This document shows, in pieces, positions 24,291-31,259 of a stretch of 41,388 nt of DNA (positions are counted from its first letter, which is position 1; each line of letters begins with the position of its first letter). The stretch is taken from positions 1 to 41,388 of the IMG/VR virus record IMGVR_UViG_3300044982_000030; one strand, written 5' to 3'. Position numbers and translations under genes: made by a program. This stretch comes from a virus. A model generated the notes under the pieces. It saw only the letters and a list, made by a program, of their open reading frames with translations, had not been told where the DNA came from and did not search any database.

Positions 24291-25618
24291 TGCCGCCGTG
24301 GGATGAGTACAAGAAGCCGGCAGAGGCTCAGGCGGGCCCGTGGGCAGCGTATGCGCCTGCCCAGGCTGACAGCGCACCTCCCGAGCCGGCCAAGCCCAAG
24401 GAAGAGCCCTACAAGCCCGGCAAGGCCATGCTCGACTTCATCTTCGGTCCCGCCGAGGCTGCGCTCAACCTGGGCACCAGCATGGTCGCCAAGCCGGTGG
24501 CCGACGTCATGGGCATGTCCGCCCAGGCGAGCGACGCCATGCGAGACAAGCCCGAGGGGAATGCCGGCGCGTTCAAGGACGACCTGCAGCGCTCCATGAC
24601 GTACGAGCCGCGCGGCGAGACAGGAAAGGCCATCGCGCAGTACAACCCGCTGGCCCTGATCGGCAAGGGCGTCAATGCGGTCGGTGGTGGGGTAGAGGGC
24701 CTGGTCGCCCCGCCAGGGGCCTCCACGGGCCGCCAGATGGCCGGCGCAGGCATCCATGAGGCGATCAACCAGGCGCCAGGGTTCCTCGGCGTCAAGGCAG
24801 GCGGCGCAGGTGAGGCGGCGCAGGCGGCGCTCAAGGGAGGAGCGCGCGACATGATGCAGTCGGCTCTCAAGCCTCCGATCGCGGCTCAGCGCACCGGAAA
24901 GGCAGCCACCGCCATCGACACGCTGCTAGATACCGGTACCAACGTCAGTCGAGCCGGCGCGGACAAGCTCCAAGCGCGCATCACCGACCTCAACCAGCAG
25001 ATCGCCGACCAGATCGCCAACTCGACGGCCGTCGTCGACAAGAAGGCCGTGGCGGGCAACCTCAACCAGGTCATGGCGGACTTCAAGAAGCAGGTCAATC
25101 CGGACGCAGACATCCACTCGGTGCAGAAGGCCTACGACGAGTTCATGGACCATCCGCTGCTTCAGGGCAAGCGCAGCGTTCCGGTGCAACTCGCCCAAGA
25201 GATGAAGCAGGCGACCTACAAGTCCCTCGGTGACAAGGCCTACGGCGAGATGAAGGGTGCGGACATCACGGCCCAGAAGGCCCTGGCGCGCGGACTCAAG
25301 GACCAGATCGCCAAGGCTGTTCCCGAGGTGCGCCAGTTGAACGCCGAGGACTCCAAGTTGCTGACCACGCTGCCGCTGGTCGAGCGCCGAGTTCTCATGG
25401 ACGCCAACAAGAACCCATTCGGTCTCGGCTGGCTCACCACGAGCCCGACCAAGTTCGCTGCCTGGATGGCCGACCGTAGCCCGGCGTTCAAGTCCATCGT
25501 GGCCCACATGCTCAACCGATCGTCCGCCGCAGCGCCTGGTGTCGCGGCTGGCGCCGTACCGGGCGGCTTGGCCACCAATTCCTACGCCGGACAACTCCCC
25601 CAACCGCCGCAGCAATGA
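24290..25618 (+). CDS. Internal virion / DNA-transfer type protein, 442 aa
   Basis: The ATG at 24290 overlaps the preceding stop. The N-terminus carries a repeated Pro-Trp-x-x-Tyr type motif (PPWDEYKKP, then GPWAAYAP), a feature of several phage DNA-transfer proteins. A segment around 45-70 is amphipathic and Ala/Gly-rich. The central part (about 200-330) is long helices with many Gln, Ala and Asp, and the C-terminus is Ala/Pro-rich. It probably completes the ejection-protein set. The stop overlaps the ATP-grasp gene (ATGA), linking the two. Confidence 0.6.
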   Translation: MPPWDEYKKPAEAQAGPWAAYAPAQADSAPPEPAKPKEEPYKPGKAMLDFIFGPAEAALNLGTSMVAKPVADVMGMSAQASDAMRDKPEGNAGAFKDDLQRSMTYEPRGETGKAIAQYNPLALIGKGVNAVGGGVEGLVAPPGASTGRQMAGAGIHEAINQAPGFLGVKAGGAGEAAQAALKGGARDMMQSALKPPIAAQRTGKAATAIDTLLDTGTNVSRAGADKLQARITDLNQQIADQIANSTAVVDKKAVAGNLNQVMADFKKQVNPDADIHSVQKAYDEFMDHPLLQGKRSVPVQLAQEMKQATYKSLGDKAYGEMKGADITAQKALARGLKDQIAKAVPEVRQLNAEDSKLLTTLPLVERRVLMDANKNPFGLGWLTTSPTKFAAWMADRSPAFKSIVAHMLNRSSAAAPGVAAGAVPGGLATNSYAGQLPQPPQQ

Positions 25619-26961
25619 GCCGACTCCTCATCATCGACACCTCCAGCAACTGTCTGGACTTCGCCATCCGCTGCATGGACGCCGGACACAAGGTCAAGGT
25701 GTACGACCGACCGCGCAAGGACAACACGCCGCGTCGGTCGGGACAGGGCATCATCGACAAGATCACCGACTACAACGAGCTGCGTCGCAAGTGGGTGGAC
25801 TGGGCCGACGTCATCTACGCACCCGACAACGTGGCCTACGTCGACTTGCTCGACTCCCTCATTCAGCAGGGATATCCGGTGTTCGCTGGCGGGCTCGAGG
25901 CGGCCAAGATGGAGCTTGACCGAGAGCACGGCCAGAAGCTAATGAAGGATCACGGGATCCCCATCATGGAGTCGGTCTCTTTCCATGACTATGACGCGGC
26001 TATCGAATACGTCAAAAAGCATCCCCACATGCTCGTCTCCAAGCCCAGCGGCGACGCGAACAAGGCACTCAGCTACGTCGCCAACAATGCGGGAGACATG
26101 GTCTATATGCTGCAGCGTTGGAAGGGTCGAGAAGACCTCAGGGCCGCTGCTCGTGCGGAGGGCTTCATCCTCCAGGAGAAGAAGGTCGGCATTGAAATGG
26201 CGGTCGGCAGTTGGTACGGCCCCGGCGGTTGGTCGAAGTGGGCGTATGAGAATTGGGAGAACAAGAAGCTCATGAATGGTGACCTCGGCGTCGCCACCGG
26301 TGAGATGGGCACCGTAACGCGCCCCGTCCTTCGCAGCAAGCTGGCAGATGAGGTGCTTTACCCCATTGAGCCATACCTGAAGAAGATAGGCTACGTCGGC
26401 TACATCGACAACAACTGCATCATCGATGACGAGGGCTGTCCCTGGCCGATGGAGTGGACGATGCGTGACGGCTGGCCCCTGCGCCACAACGTGATTGCGC
26501 AGATGAAGGGCGACCCCCTTCAGTGGATGCTTGACCTGCTTCATGGGCGCGACACCATCGAGTTCGAAGACGGGCAAGTGTGCATCAGCGTGGTCATGGC
26601 GATCCCGGACTTTCCGTACTCAAGGCTGACGAACAAAGAGGTCTGCGGGATCCCGGTCTACGGCGCTGCGGACGACCCCGAGCACATCCACCCGTCGGAG
26701 ATCATGATGGGGATGGCGCCGGTCGAGATCGATGGCAAAGTAGTCGAGATGCCGCACTGGGTCACCAGCGGCGACTACGTGCTGATTTGCACTGGCACGG
26801 GCGACACGATCTCGGGCGCGCGCCGCTCGGCGTACAGCGCGATCAAGAAGGTCAAGGTTCCGAACAGCCCGTTCTACCGCACGGACATCGGTCACGGCCG
26901 CCTCGTCAAGCAGCTTCCGCAACTCAAGGCGCTCGGCTATGGTGTCGGGCTGGAGATGTAG
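25615..26961 (+). CDS. ATP-grasp ligase, PurD (GAR synthetase)-like
   Basis: 448 residues. N-terminal Rossmann-like half starts MSRLLIIDTSSNCLDFAIRC, as in the PurD fold. The ATP-grasp part shows HPHMLVSKPSGDANKALS (about 138-155), a GFILQEKKVGIEMAVGSWY strand pair (about 183-201), and the Mg-binding region EWTMRDGWPLR (about 281-291), comparable with EFNxRFGDPE of PurD. The Asn of that motif is replaced by Thr and the Asp-Pro step is altered, so purine biosynthesis itself is doubtful. It may ligate an amino acid or peptide to a nucleotide, sugar or protein. Its place right after the ejection proteins is unusual. Confidence 0.75.
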   Translation: MSRLLIIDTSSNCLDFAIRCMDAGHKVKVYDRPRKDNTPRRSGQGIIDKITDYNELRRKWVDWADVIYAPDNVAYVDLLDSLIQQGYPVFAGGLEAAKMELDREHGQKLMKDHGIPIMESVSFHDYDAAIEYVKKHPHMLVSKPSGDANKALSYVANNAGDMVYMLQRWKGREDLRAAARAEGFILQEKKVGIEMAVGSWYGPGGWSKWAYENWENKKLMNGDLGVATGEMGTVTRPVLRSKLADEVLYPIEPYLKKIGYVGYIDNNCIIDDEGCPWPMEWTMRDGWPLRHNVIAQMKGDPLQWMLDLLHGRDTIEFEDGQVCISVVMAIPDFPYSRLTNKEVCGIPVYGAADDPEHIHPSEIMMGMAPVEIDGKVVEMPHWVTSGDYVLICTGTGDTISGARRSAYSAIKKVKVPNSPFYRTDIGHGRLVKQLPQLKALGYGVGLEM

Positions 26962-27011
26962 GGTGAGATCAGGCATCGCGTGGAGTCCCGCAAGTCAATG
27001 GAGTATCGAAG

Positions 27012-27548
27012 ATGGCAAAAGAGCCGCTGAACGAGCAGAACATCAAGCGCAGGCTGCTGGAGAACAAGGGCGACCTGGTCATGACCGCGGCGTCTCTCGG
27101 GATCAAGGTCAGCAAGCTGCACTCGGCGATCCGCTGCAGCTCGGTGCTCAAGGCCGCGATGACGACGATGGAGAGAGTCAAGGCCGACCCGACCTATGAG
27201 GACATGAGCCGGGAGCAGTTCGCGGACCAGCTCGCCTCCCTGTCGACGGTCTACCAGCTCGAGGGACTGAACACCATCCACGAGCTGGCCATGATGGACC
27301 ACGGCGACAACGCCTCTCTCGCGGACGTCAGGCTCAAGGCAGCGCTGGCTCTGCGCGGATCAGGCGCAGCGTCGAACACGGGCAACGGCGGCATTCTGTC
27401 GGAGCTGAACGAGGCGTACCTGTCCATGGCCACGCGCGTCAAAAACCTCCGGGCGACGGCAACCCTGACGGTCTCTTTGGAGTCGGCCGGGCCGGCGGAC
27501 GCGCTGGCTTGGGAGCAGGAGGCTCAGGGCGTTCCTCTCGCACGGTGA
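27012..27548 (+). CDS. HTH protein, candidate small terminase subunit
   Basis: 178 residues. The N-terminal part (residues 9-48) looks like a helix-turn-helix of the Fis/terminase type (RRLLENKGDLVMTAASLGIK followed by a recognition helix). The rest is helical with a central oligomerisation segment (about 80-140), a layout shared by phage TerS proteins. No other gene in the window has a better TerS signature. It is the last gene of the late block, far from terL in the linear map, and its end overlaps the leftward gene 27439-27747 by 110 bases. Confidence 0.5.
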   Translation: MAKEPLNEQNIKRRLLENKGDLVMTAASLGIKVSKLHSAIRCSSVLKAAMTTMERVKADPTYEDMSREQFADQLASLSTVYQLEGLNTIHELAMMDHGDNASLADVRLKAALALRGSGAASNTGNGGILSELNEAYLSMATRVKNLRATATLTVSLESAGPADALAWEQEAQGVPLAR

Positions 27549-27747
27549 TCTCCCGGAACTCGATGCAGCCTTCGTTGCGCATCGCGCGCAGGGCTGGAAG
27601 GCCATTGGCGTGCATCGAGACCAGTTGCCGACCCGAGACCAGCTTGATGCCCTTGGCGCCAGACGGCAGGGCTTCCAGGCGGCGGTAGAGGTCGGTCAGC
27701 GTGCGATCGGTGGGGTCACAGCGGAGGGTGATTTCGAGCATCCTCAT
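27439..27747 (-). CDS. Hypothetical protein, 102 aa, last leftward gene
   Basis: The ATG at 27745-27747 overlaps the stop of the upstream recombination gene (ATGA). Residues 1-65 form a mixed alpha/beta domain. Residues about 72-102 are very Pro/Arg-rich (PAPKPARPPARPTPKRP) and disordered. The gene ends inside the 3' part of the rightward HTH gene (27012-27548), so the transcripts converge and overlap here. Family unknown. Confidence 0.6.
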   Translation of the reverse strand: MRMLEITLRCDPTDRTLTDLYRRLEALPSGAKGIKLVSGRQLVSMHANGLPALRAMRNEGCIEFREITVREERPEPPAPKPARPPARPTPKRPSGLPSPGGF

Positions 27748-28403
27748 GCGAACCCGCCCGCACCCGCTTGATCGCCCTCTCCGGATGTACCACCAGGCAC
27801 GGCAGTTCGTTGTGCATCCTCTGGTACTGGCCGGTCGACCAGCTCCTTGTACCAGCGTCCGAGCTCTGCTCGGTCACTCTCGGTAGGAGCATGACCAAGA
27901 TGTTGGGTAACCTGTTCAGCACTGACATCCAGCGCCGCGAAAGCATCGAGGGTTGTTTGAACATTGAACTTGCTCCTGGTCTTGACGGGTGAGACAGGCG
28001 CCATCTTCTTGATGACGTACAAGGCCTTCTGGCCCTTGGTCTTCGTGAGCGCGACGGACATGTCCTTGTCGATGTCGGACATGTGGCTGATGCGTATGCC
28101 GCCGACGGCCATGTTTCCGAAACGAACGGTCTCATCGTTGTAGAGGGTCAGGGCCTTGCCGACCCACTGACGACCATCGGAACCCCAGGCGAAGATCAGC
28201 ACCTTGCGCATGGTCTTGCACGGCTTGTAGGGCCGCCCGTCCTCGTCTTCGTAGTGCACCACCACCGGCTGTTCGGCACCACCATTGGCGGTGACTTCGG
28301 TCACGGTGATAGTGCGCGGGCCGCCGAGAAGCTGCTCCGCGTTGAGTTGGTCGGACTTGGGGATGATGGTGTTTCGGAGGTCGTGCGCGGCGTTAGTCGA
28401 CAT
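27744..28403 (-). CDS. Conserved phage recombination-associated protein (possible ssDNA-binding)
   Basis: 219 residues from the ATG at 28401-28403, overlapping the nuclease gene by eleven bases. The conserved block DLRNTIIPKSDQLNAEQLLG near the start, then PYKPCKTMRKVLIFAWG and a MSDID loop, matches a phage protein often encoded next to RecE/Cas4-type nucleases. The first 140 residues are beta-rich, consistent with an OB-like or annealing fold. The C-terminus is acidic and Gly-rich. It may bind ssDNA for the adjacent nuclease. This role is inference from pairing. Confidence 0.6.
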   Translation of the reverse strand: MSTNAAHDLRNTIIPKSDQLNAEQLLGGPRTITVTEVTANGGAEQPVVVHYEDEDGRPYKPCKTMRKVLIFAWGSDGRQWVGKALTLYNDETVRFGNMAVGGIRISHMSDIDKDMSVALTKTKGQKALYVIKKMAPVSPVKTRSKFNVQTTLDAFAALDVSAEQVTQHLGHAPTESDRAELGRWYKELVDRPVPEDAQRTAVPGGTSGEGDQAGAGGFA

Positions 28404-29265
28404 ACCCAACCTCCACATCGTCAACAGTCTCCCAGGCCGGCGCATCGGCCTCATAGATCGTCTCCGGATACCCCGGCCAGATGTTGGTCGCCAAGCACTC
28501 GGCCCAAAGACCGATGGCCTGTTCGACCTTGCGGGTGCCGGAGTCCTGCATGGTCTCAGCGCACTTGACGAGGTAGCACGAGTAGGGCGCCGTGTCCTCT
28601 TGCACCAGGAACACGAACTCGGGCACCACGCGGCCGATGGCGGACATGCCGCGACGGTAGAACGCCGACTGCGTGTCGTAGCCGTACGCCGTCATCTGTC
28701 GACGCATGAACTGGCCGGGATTCGGAACCGCAGTCGTCTTGTAGTCGAGGATGATGGAGTGGTCGTCGGTGAGCCAGTCGATGCGGGCACGACACCAGAT
28801 GCCCGCGTCATACCGGCCATCATTCGCGTTGAACTCCTGCCAGATCAGCGCCTGCTCCGGCTTGCCGTGCGCCATGATGTTGCCCAGCACCGATCGCGCG
28901 AGATAAGCCCTTGCCACCTCCACCATCACCACAGCCTCAGCGTACTGGTAGTGCAGCATAGGGATGAGACCACTGGCCCGTGCACGATCCCTCGCCGCCT
29001 TGGCATCCTTGCTGCGCCAGTCCTCCGCGTCGATGACTTGGCAGCAGTCATATCCCTCCAACAGCATGGAGTGAGCGGCCTTGCCAAGGTCAAACTTGGC
29101 GTCCTCGCTGGGCTGATACTGCGGGTTGAGCTTCGGATGCTTCAACCGCGCGTGGTCAGGGCTCTTGGTCAGCAGCGTCTTGATGATGCTGTTGGAGAGG
29201 CTGGGGGCCGGGCACGGGTCTGCGTGGTATGCCGCGGCCGGCATGGTGTGTAGGCCGGGGGTCAT
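28393..29265 (-). CDS. RecE-like PD-(D/E)XK exonuclease
   Basis: 290 residues. The active-site signature lies near residues 155-177: CRARIDWLTDD, then the core IILDYKTT, giving Asp and the D-x-K pair of PD-(D/E)XK enzymes. Upstream is GKAAHSMLLEG (about 61-71), the Gly-x-x-x-His of the RecE/lambda-exo-related group. It would resect dsDNA ends to make 3' single strands for recombination or for repair of concatemers. The neighbouring gene is the probable ssDNA partner. Expressed leftward from the divergent early promoter. Confidence 0.85.
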   Translation of the reverse strand: MTPGLHTMPAAAYHADPCPAPSLSNSIIKTLLTKSPDHARLKHPKLNPQYQPSEDAKFDLGKAAHSMLLEGYDCCQVIDAEDWRSKDAKAARDRARASGLIPMLHYQYAEAVVMVEVARAYLARSVLGNIMAHGKPEQALIWQEFNANDGRYDAGIWCRARIDWLTDDHSIILDYKTTAVPNPGQFMRRQMTAYGYDTQSAFYRRGMSAIGRVVPEFVFLVQEDTAPYSCYLVKCAETMQDSGTRKVEQAIGLWAECLATNIWPGYPETIYEADAPAWETVDDVEVGYVD

Positions 29266-29666
29266 TCATCCACCTCGGCTGCCTTCGCCTCGATGTCCTT
29301 GATCTTCTCCTTTAGGTAGTTGTTCTCGGTGCGGAGTTTTTCGATCTCCTTTTCCTTAGTCTGGATCGCCTTCTGGTTGCTTGTGTAGATGGCCGGAGTC
29401 GCGTGCTGAAAGCCTTCGCTGATGACCGACGACGACTCCGGAACTACCAGTTCGATCTCAACGCCGTACTGCTCCAGGCGGTAGACGTCTCCCAGCGAGA
29501 TCCCCATGACCGGCTTGATGGTGCCCATCTCCTGGTAGCCCTGCTTAATGAACACGGAGTTCTGCTCCAGCATCGCTGCCAGAGCGGGAAGGGTTTTCTC
29601 CGAACCTTGGTGGGGGATGTGGATGGCGATGTGCGTTGCGCCCTTGGTGTCGATAATTGCGAACAT
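29262..29666 (-). CDS. Hypothetical protein with C-terminal coiled coil, 134 aa
   Basis: Start ATG at 29664-29666 with AAGGA upstream. The N-terminal domain (about 1-90) is mixed alpha/beta. Residues about 97-134 form a strong Lys/Glu coiled coil (KEKEIEKLRTENNYLKEKI), probably a dimer or trimer helix. The stop overlaps the RecE-like gene start by four bases (ATGA), so co-translation is likely. No family recognised. It may be an accessory of the recombination module. Confidence 0.65.
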   Translation of the reverse strand: MFAIIDTKGATHIAIHIPHQGSEKTLPALAAMLEQNSVFIKQGYQEMGTIKPVMGISLGDVYRLEQYGVEIELVVPESSSVISEGFQHATPAIYTSNQKAIQTKEKEIEKLRTENNYLKEKIKDIEAKAAEVDE

Positions 29667-29705
29667 GGACTTCCTTGGTAGACGGGATGGATGAAGGTGG
29701 ATCGG

Positions 29706-29960
29706 TCAGGGAAGCGGCGTTTCGCCCGGCGTCAGAGTGTCTGAGGCTGACTGCAAGTCAGCCCTGATCTCGCCCACGGTGGGCAGCGGCGAGCCCAGGC
29801 TCTGGTTGATGAACGCCAGCAGCGCGGCCGTGCCGACCGACGTGACCGACGTGATGTCGCCGAAGATGTAGGCCAGCGAAAGGTCAGGCGGATTGCCAGC
29901 CGTCGTCGGGATGCAGATGACGCCGTTGGCGCAGCGTTGGAGGGTGATGCTGGATGTCAT
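29706..29960 (-). CDS. Hypothetical protein, 84 aa
   Basis: ATG at 29958-29960, preceded by AAAGGA. Predicted mixed strands and one helix (GTAALLAFINQSLGS, about 42-56). It ends in a Thr/Pro/Glu-rich tail. No motif is known to me. It is the second gene after the Gly-X repeat protein in the leftward transcript, with ten bases between the two. Confidence 0.6.
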   Translation of the reverse strand: MTSSITLQRCANGVICIPTTAGNPPDLSLAYIFGDITSVTSVGTAALLAFINQSLGSPLPTVGEIRADLQSASDTLTPGETPLP

Positions 29961-29969
29961 GGTGTCCTT

Positions 29970-30308
29970 TCAGTAGCCGTAGCCGTCGCCGTAGCCGTCG
30001 CCGTCGCCGTCGCCGTAGCCGTCGCCGTCGCCGTCGCCGTAGCCGGAGCCGTCGCCGTAGCCGGAGCCGGAGCCGTAGCCGGAGCCGGAGCCGGAGCCGG
30101 AGCCGTAGCCGGAGCCGGAGCCGTAGCCGTCGCCGTAGCCGTCGCCGTCGCCGTCGCCGTAGCCGGAGCCGTCGCCGTAGCCGGAGCCGTAGCCGGAGCC
30201 GGAGCCGGAGCCGGAGCCGTCGCCGTCGCCGGAGCCGGAGCCGTAGCCGGAGCCGGAGCCGTAGCCGGAGCCGGAGCCGGAGCCGTCGATCACCGAATCA
30301 GGCGGCAT
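29970..30308 (-). CDS. Low-complexity (Gly-X)n protein from a hexamer array
   Basis: 112 residues: a seven-residue start (MPPDSVI), then 52 dipeptides in which X is only Asp, Ser or Tyr, then a final Tyr. It follows a good ribosome site (AAGGAGAGC) and overlaps the preceding gene by eleven bases, so it is probably a real gene. Stretches of DGDGDGYGDG resemble Ca-binding EF-hand-like loops and the Tyr/Gly spacing recalls adhesive or phase-separating proteins. There is no signal peptide or enzymatic motif. Confidence 0.65.
   Translation of the reverse strand: MPPDSVIDGSGSGSGYGSGSGYGSGSGDGDGSGSGSGSGYGSGYGDGSGYGDGDGDGYGDGYGSGSGYGSGSGSGSGYGSGSGYGDGSGYGDGDGDGYGDGDGDGYGDGYGY
29973..30289 (-). repeat. 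Hexamer array, (TAC/GAC/TCC)-GGC, 52 units
   Basis: In the coding (minus) strand every unit is one of three codons, TAC, GAC or TCC, followed by GGC. The three codons differ from each other by one or two bases, and Ala (GCC) and other options are absent. The order shows a longer repeat: units 13-31 and 32-52 carry nearly the same succession with a few hexamers inserted. This points to slippage or unequal recombination of a hexamer tract that keeps the reading frame. Copy number may vary between isolates. Confidence 0.9.
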
Positions 30309-30585
30309 TGATGCTCTCCTTGGCGATGTCCGTGCAGACGATCGTCTCGATGACGCCCGTGAGGCGGATCAGTTCGACCGTGCTGTCGATCTTGACGCCC
30401 GAAGCGAGGCCGTTGGCGGCGACGCCCGACAGCGCCACGCCCTTCTTGGCCTTCCACGACCAAAGCCGACGCGAGTCCTTGAGCAGCGCGACGTCGCCTT
30501 CTTGCGACACGAGTTCGCCGGCATGCACGCCAGCGGAGTTGCAGCGGCAGATCACGTACTTGCCGGCGAGGATGTCTTGATTCAT
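30298..30585 (-). CDS. Hypothetical protein, 95 aa, first leftward gene
   Basis: The ATG at 30583-30585 is chosen because AACCAAGGAC lies just upstream, a leader also present before 33287 and similar to others. In-frame starts further upstream would run through the promoter/operator region. The protein is beta-rich with many Val/Gly/Ser ([18 protein letters not shown]) and possibly a small SH3- or OB-like fold. No family recognised. It is the first gene behind the leftward early promoter, with a leader of about 100 bases. Confidence 0.65.
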   Translation of the reverse strand: MNQDILAGKYVICRCNSAGVHAGELVSQEGDVALLKDSRRLWSWKAKKGVALSGVAANGLASGVKIDSTVELIRLTGVIETIVCTDIAKESINAA

Positions 30586-30691
30586 GTGGGGTCCTTGGTT
30601 GATTGACGGGGCCGGCGCCAGTGGATTCAAACCACCCGCGGAGAGTGCACCCGAGATGCACGCTACGGACTCAAGTCGCCCGGTTGAATGC

Positions 30692-30720
30692 ATGTTAGGC
30701 ACGTCACTTGTGGTTGTCAA
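30692..30720 (-). promoter_or_regulatory. Leftward early promoter
   Basis: On the minus strand: consensus -35 TTGACA (complement of 30715-30720), 17-bp spacer, -10 TAACAT (complement of 30692-30697). It would drive the leftward genes from 30585. Operator-like site A overlaps the -10 and site B the -35, so a bound repressor would block it directly. This is the best promoter match in the window. Confidence 0.8.
30693..30708 (+). promoter_or_regulatory. Operator-like site A
   Basis: TGTTAGGCACGTCACT, overlapping the -10 of the leftward promoter. A wider 17-bp stretch (CATGTTAGGCACGTCAC from 30691) is repeated inverted at 30760-30776 with one mismatch. Fits the shared motif TGTTA-N6-TNAC. Confidence 0.7.
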
Positions 30721-30730
30721 TACCCTAACA
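30715..30730 (-). promoter_or_regulatory. Operator-like site B
   Basis: On the minus strand TGTTAGGGTATTGACA, matching TGTTA-N6-TNACA. It contains the TTGACA -35 of the leftward promoter. It lies between sites A and C, giving three sites in about 83 bp as in lambdoid control regions. Confidence 0.65.
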
Positions 30731-30747
30731 CATCAAAGGGTCAGCAC

Positions 30748-30776
30748 TTGCGGCCACGTGGTGACGCGCCTAACAT
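30748..30776 (+). promoter_or_regulatory. Rightward early promoter
   Basis: -35-like TTGCGG (30748-30753), 17-bp spacer, -10 TAACAT (30771-30776). Transcription would start near 30783 and give a leader of about 20 bases before ATG 30802, which has AGGAG. The -10 lies in operator-like site C. The sequence around the -10 mirrors that of the leftward promoter. Confidence 0.7.
30760..30775 (-). promoter_or_regulatory. Operator-like site C
   Basis: On the minus strand TGTTAGGCGCGTCACC, the inverted counterpart of site A, overlapping the -10 of the rightward promoter. A and C place equal elements on both divergent promoters, so one protein could shut both. Confidence 0.7.
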
Positions 30777-30801
30777 GGCGAGCAACAGGAGAACCAACCA
30801 G

Positions 30802-31071
30802 ATGAACTTTACCCATCAATGGCATGTTGAGCACGAATCGACAGGAGAAGTTCGCATTCATCGCCCGGGCGGATCGATTGTTTGTATCGTTCATGGTCTG
30901 CGGGGTTGTGAGTTGGTCGACGAAGATGCTCGCCTAATTTCTGCCGCGCCTGAGCTTCTGGATGCCCTGAAAGACGTGTTGAGAATCGCCCGTGCGGCCA
31001 GCATTGGAATCACAGGGAACCAACCTCGCATCGAGCGCGCGCAAGCAGCCATTAAGAAAGCAACCGAATGA
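30802..31071 (+). CDS. Hypothetical protein, 89 aa, first rightward early gene
   Basis: ATG 30802 with AGGAG upstream, directly behind the rightward promoter. The first 40 residues form beta strands with a Gly-Ser-Ile turn. The second half is helical (LLDALKDVLRIARAAS, about 52-67, and a second Ala/Lys-rich helix). The pattern ARLISAAPELLDALKDVL is frequent in small phage early proteins of unknown function. The stop overlaps the repressor gene (ATGA). Confidence 0.65.
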   Translation: MNFTHQWHVEHESTGEVRIHRPGGSIVCIVHGLRGCELVDEDARLISAAPELLDALKDVLRIARAASIGITGNQPRIERAQAAIKKATE

Positions 31072-31259
31072 CCAAGGATGAAGCAATCAAGTGGGCCGGC
31101 GGCAAGGTGATCGACCTGGCGGCCAAGCTGCGCATCACCCACTCGGCCGTGTGCCATTGGGAGACGATCCCCATGGTGCACCAGTACCGGCTGGTCGCGC
31201 TGTCGGGTGGCAAGCTCAAGCTCGATGCGGAGGAGAGCAAGCGAACGAGGGTGGCGTGA
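31068..31259 (+). CDS. cro: Cro-like HTH repressor
   Basis: 63 residues. The helix-turn-helix (about 12-35) reads KVIDLAAKLRITHSAVCHWE, and the end (PMVHQYRLVALSGGKLKLD) follows the layout of small Cro-type proteins. It is the obvious candidate to bind the TGTTA-N6-TNAC sites that overlap the early promoters at 30692-30776, 32638-32666 and 40941-40968. No CI-like partner is seen. The stop overlaps the helicase start (GTGA). Confidence 0.8.
   Translation: MTKDEAIKWAGGKVIDLAAKLRITHSAVCHWETIPMVHQYRLVALSGGKLKLDAEESKRTRVA

Noticed and set aside
29973-30289. CRISPR array
   Set aside because: Contiguous hexamer coding repeats without spacers of constant length; no cas genes.
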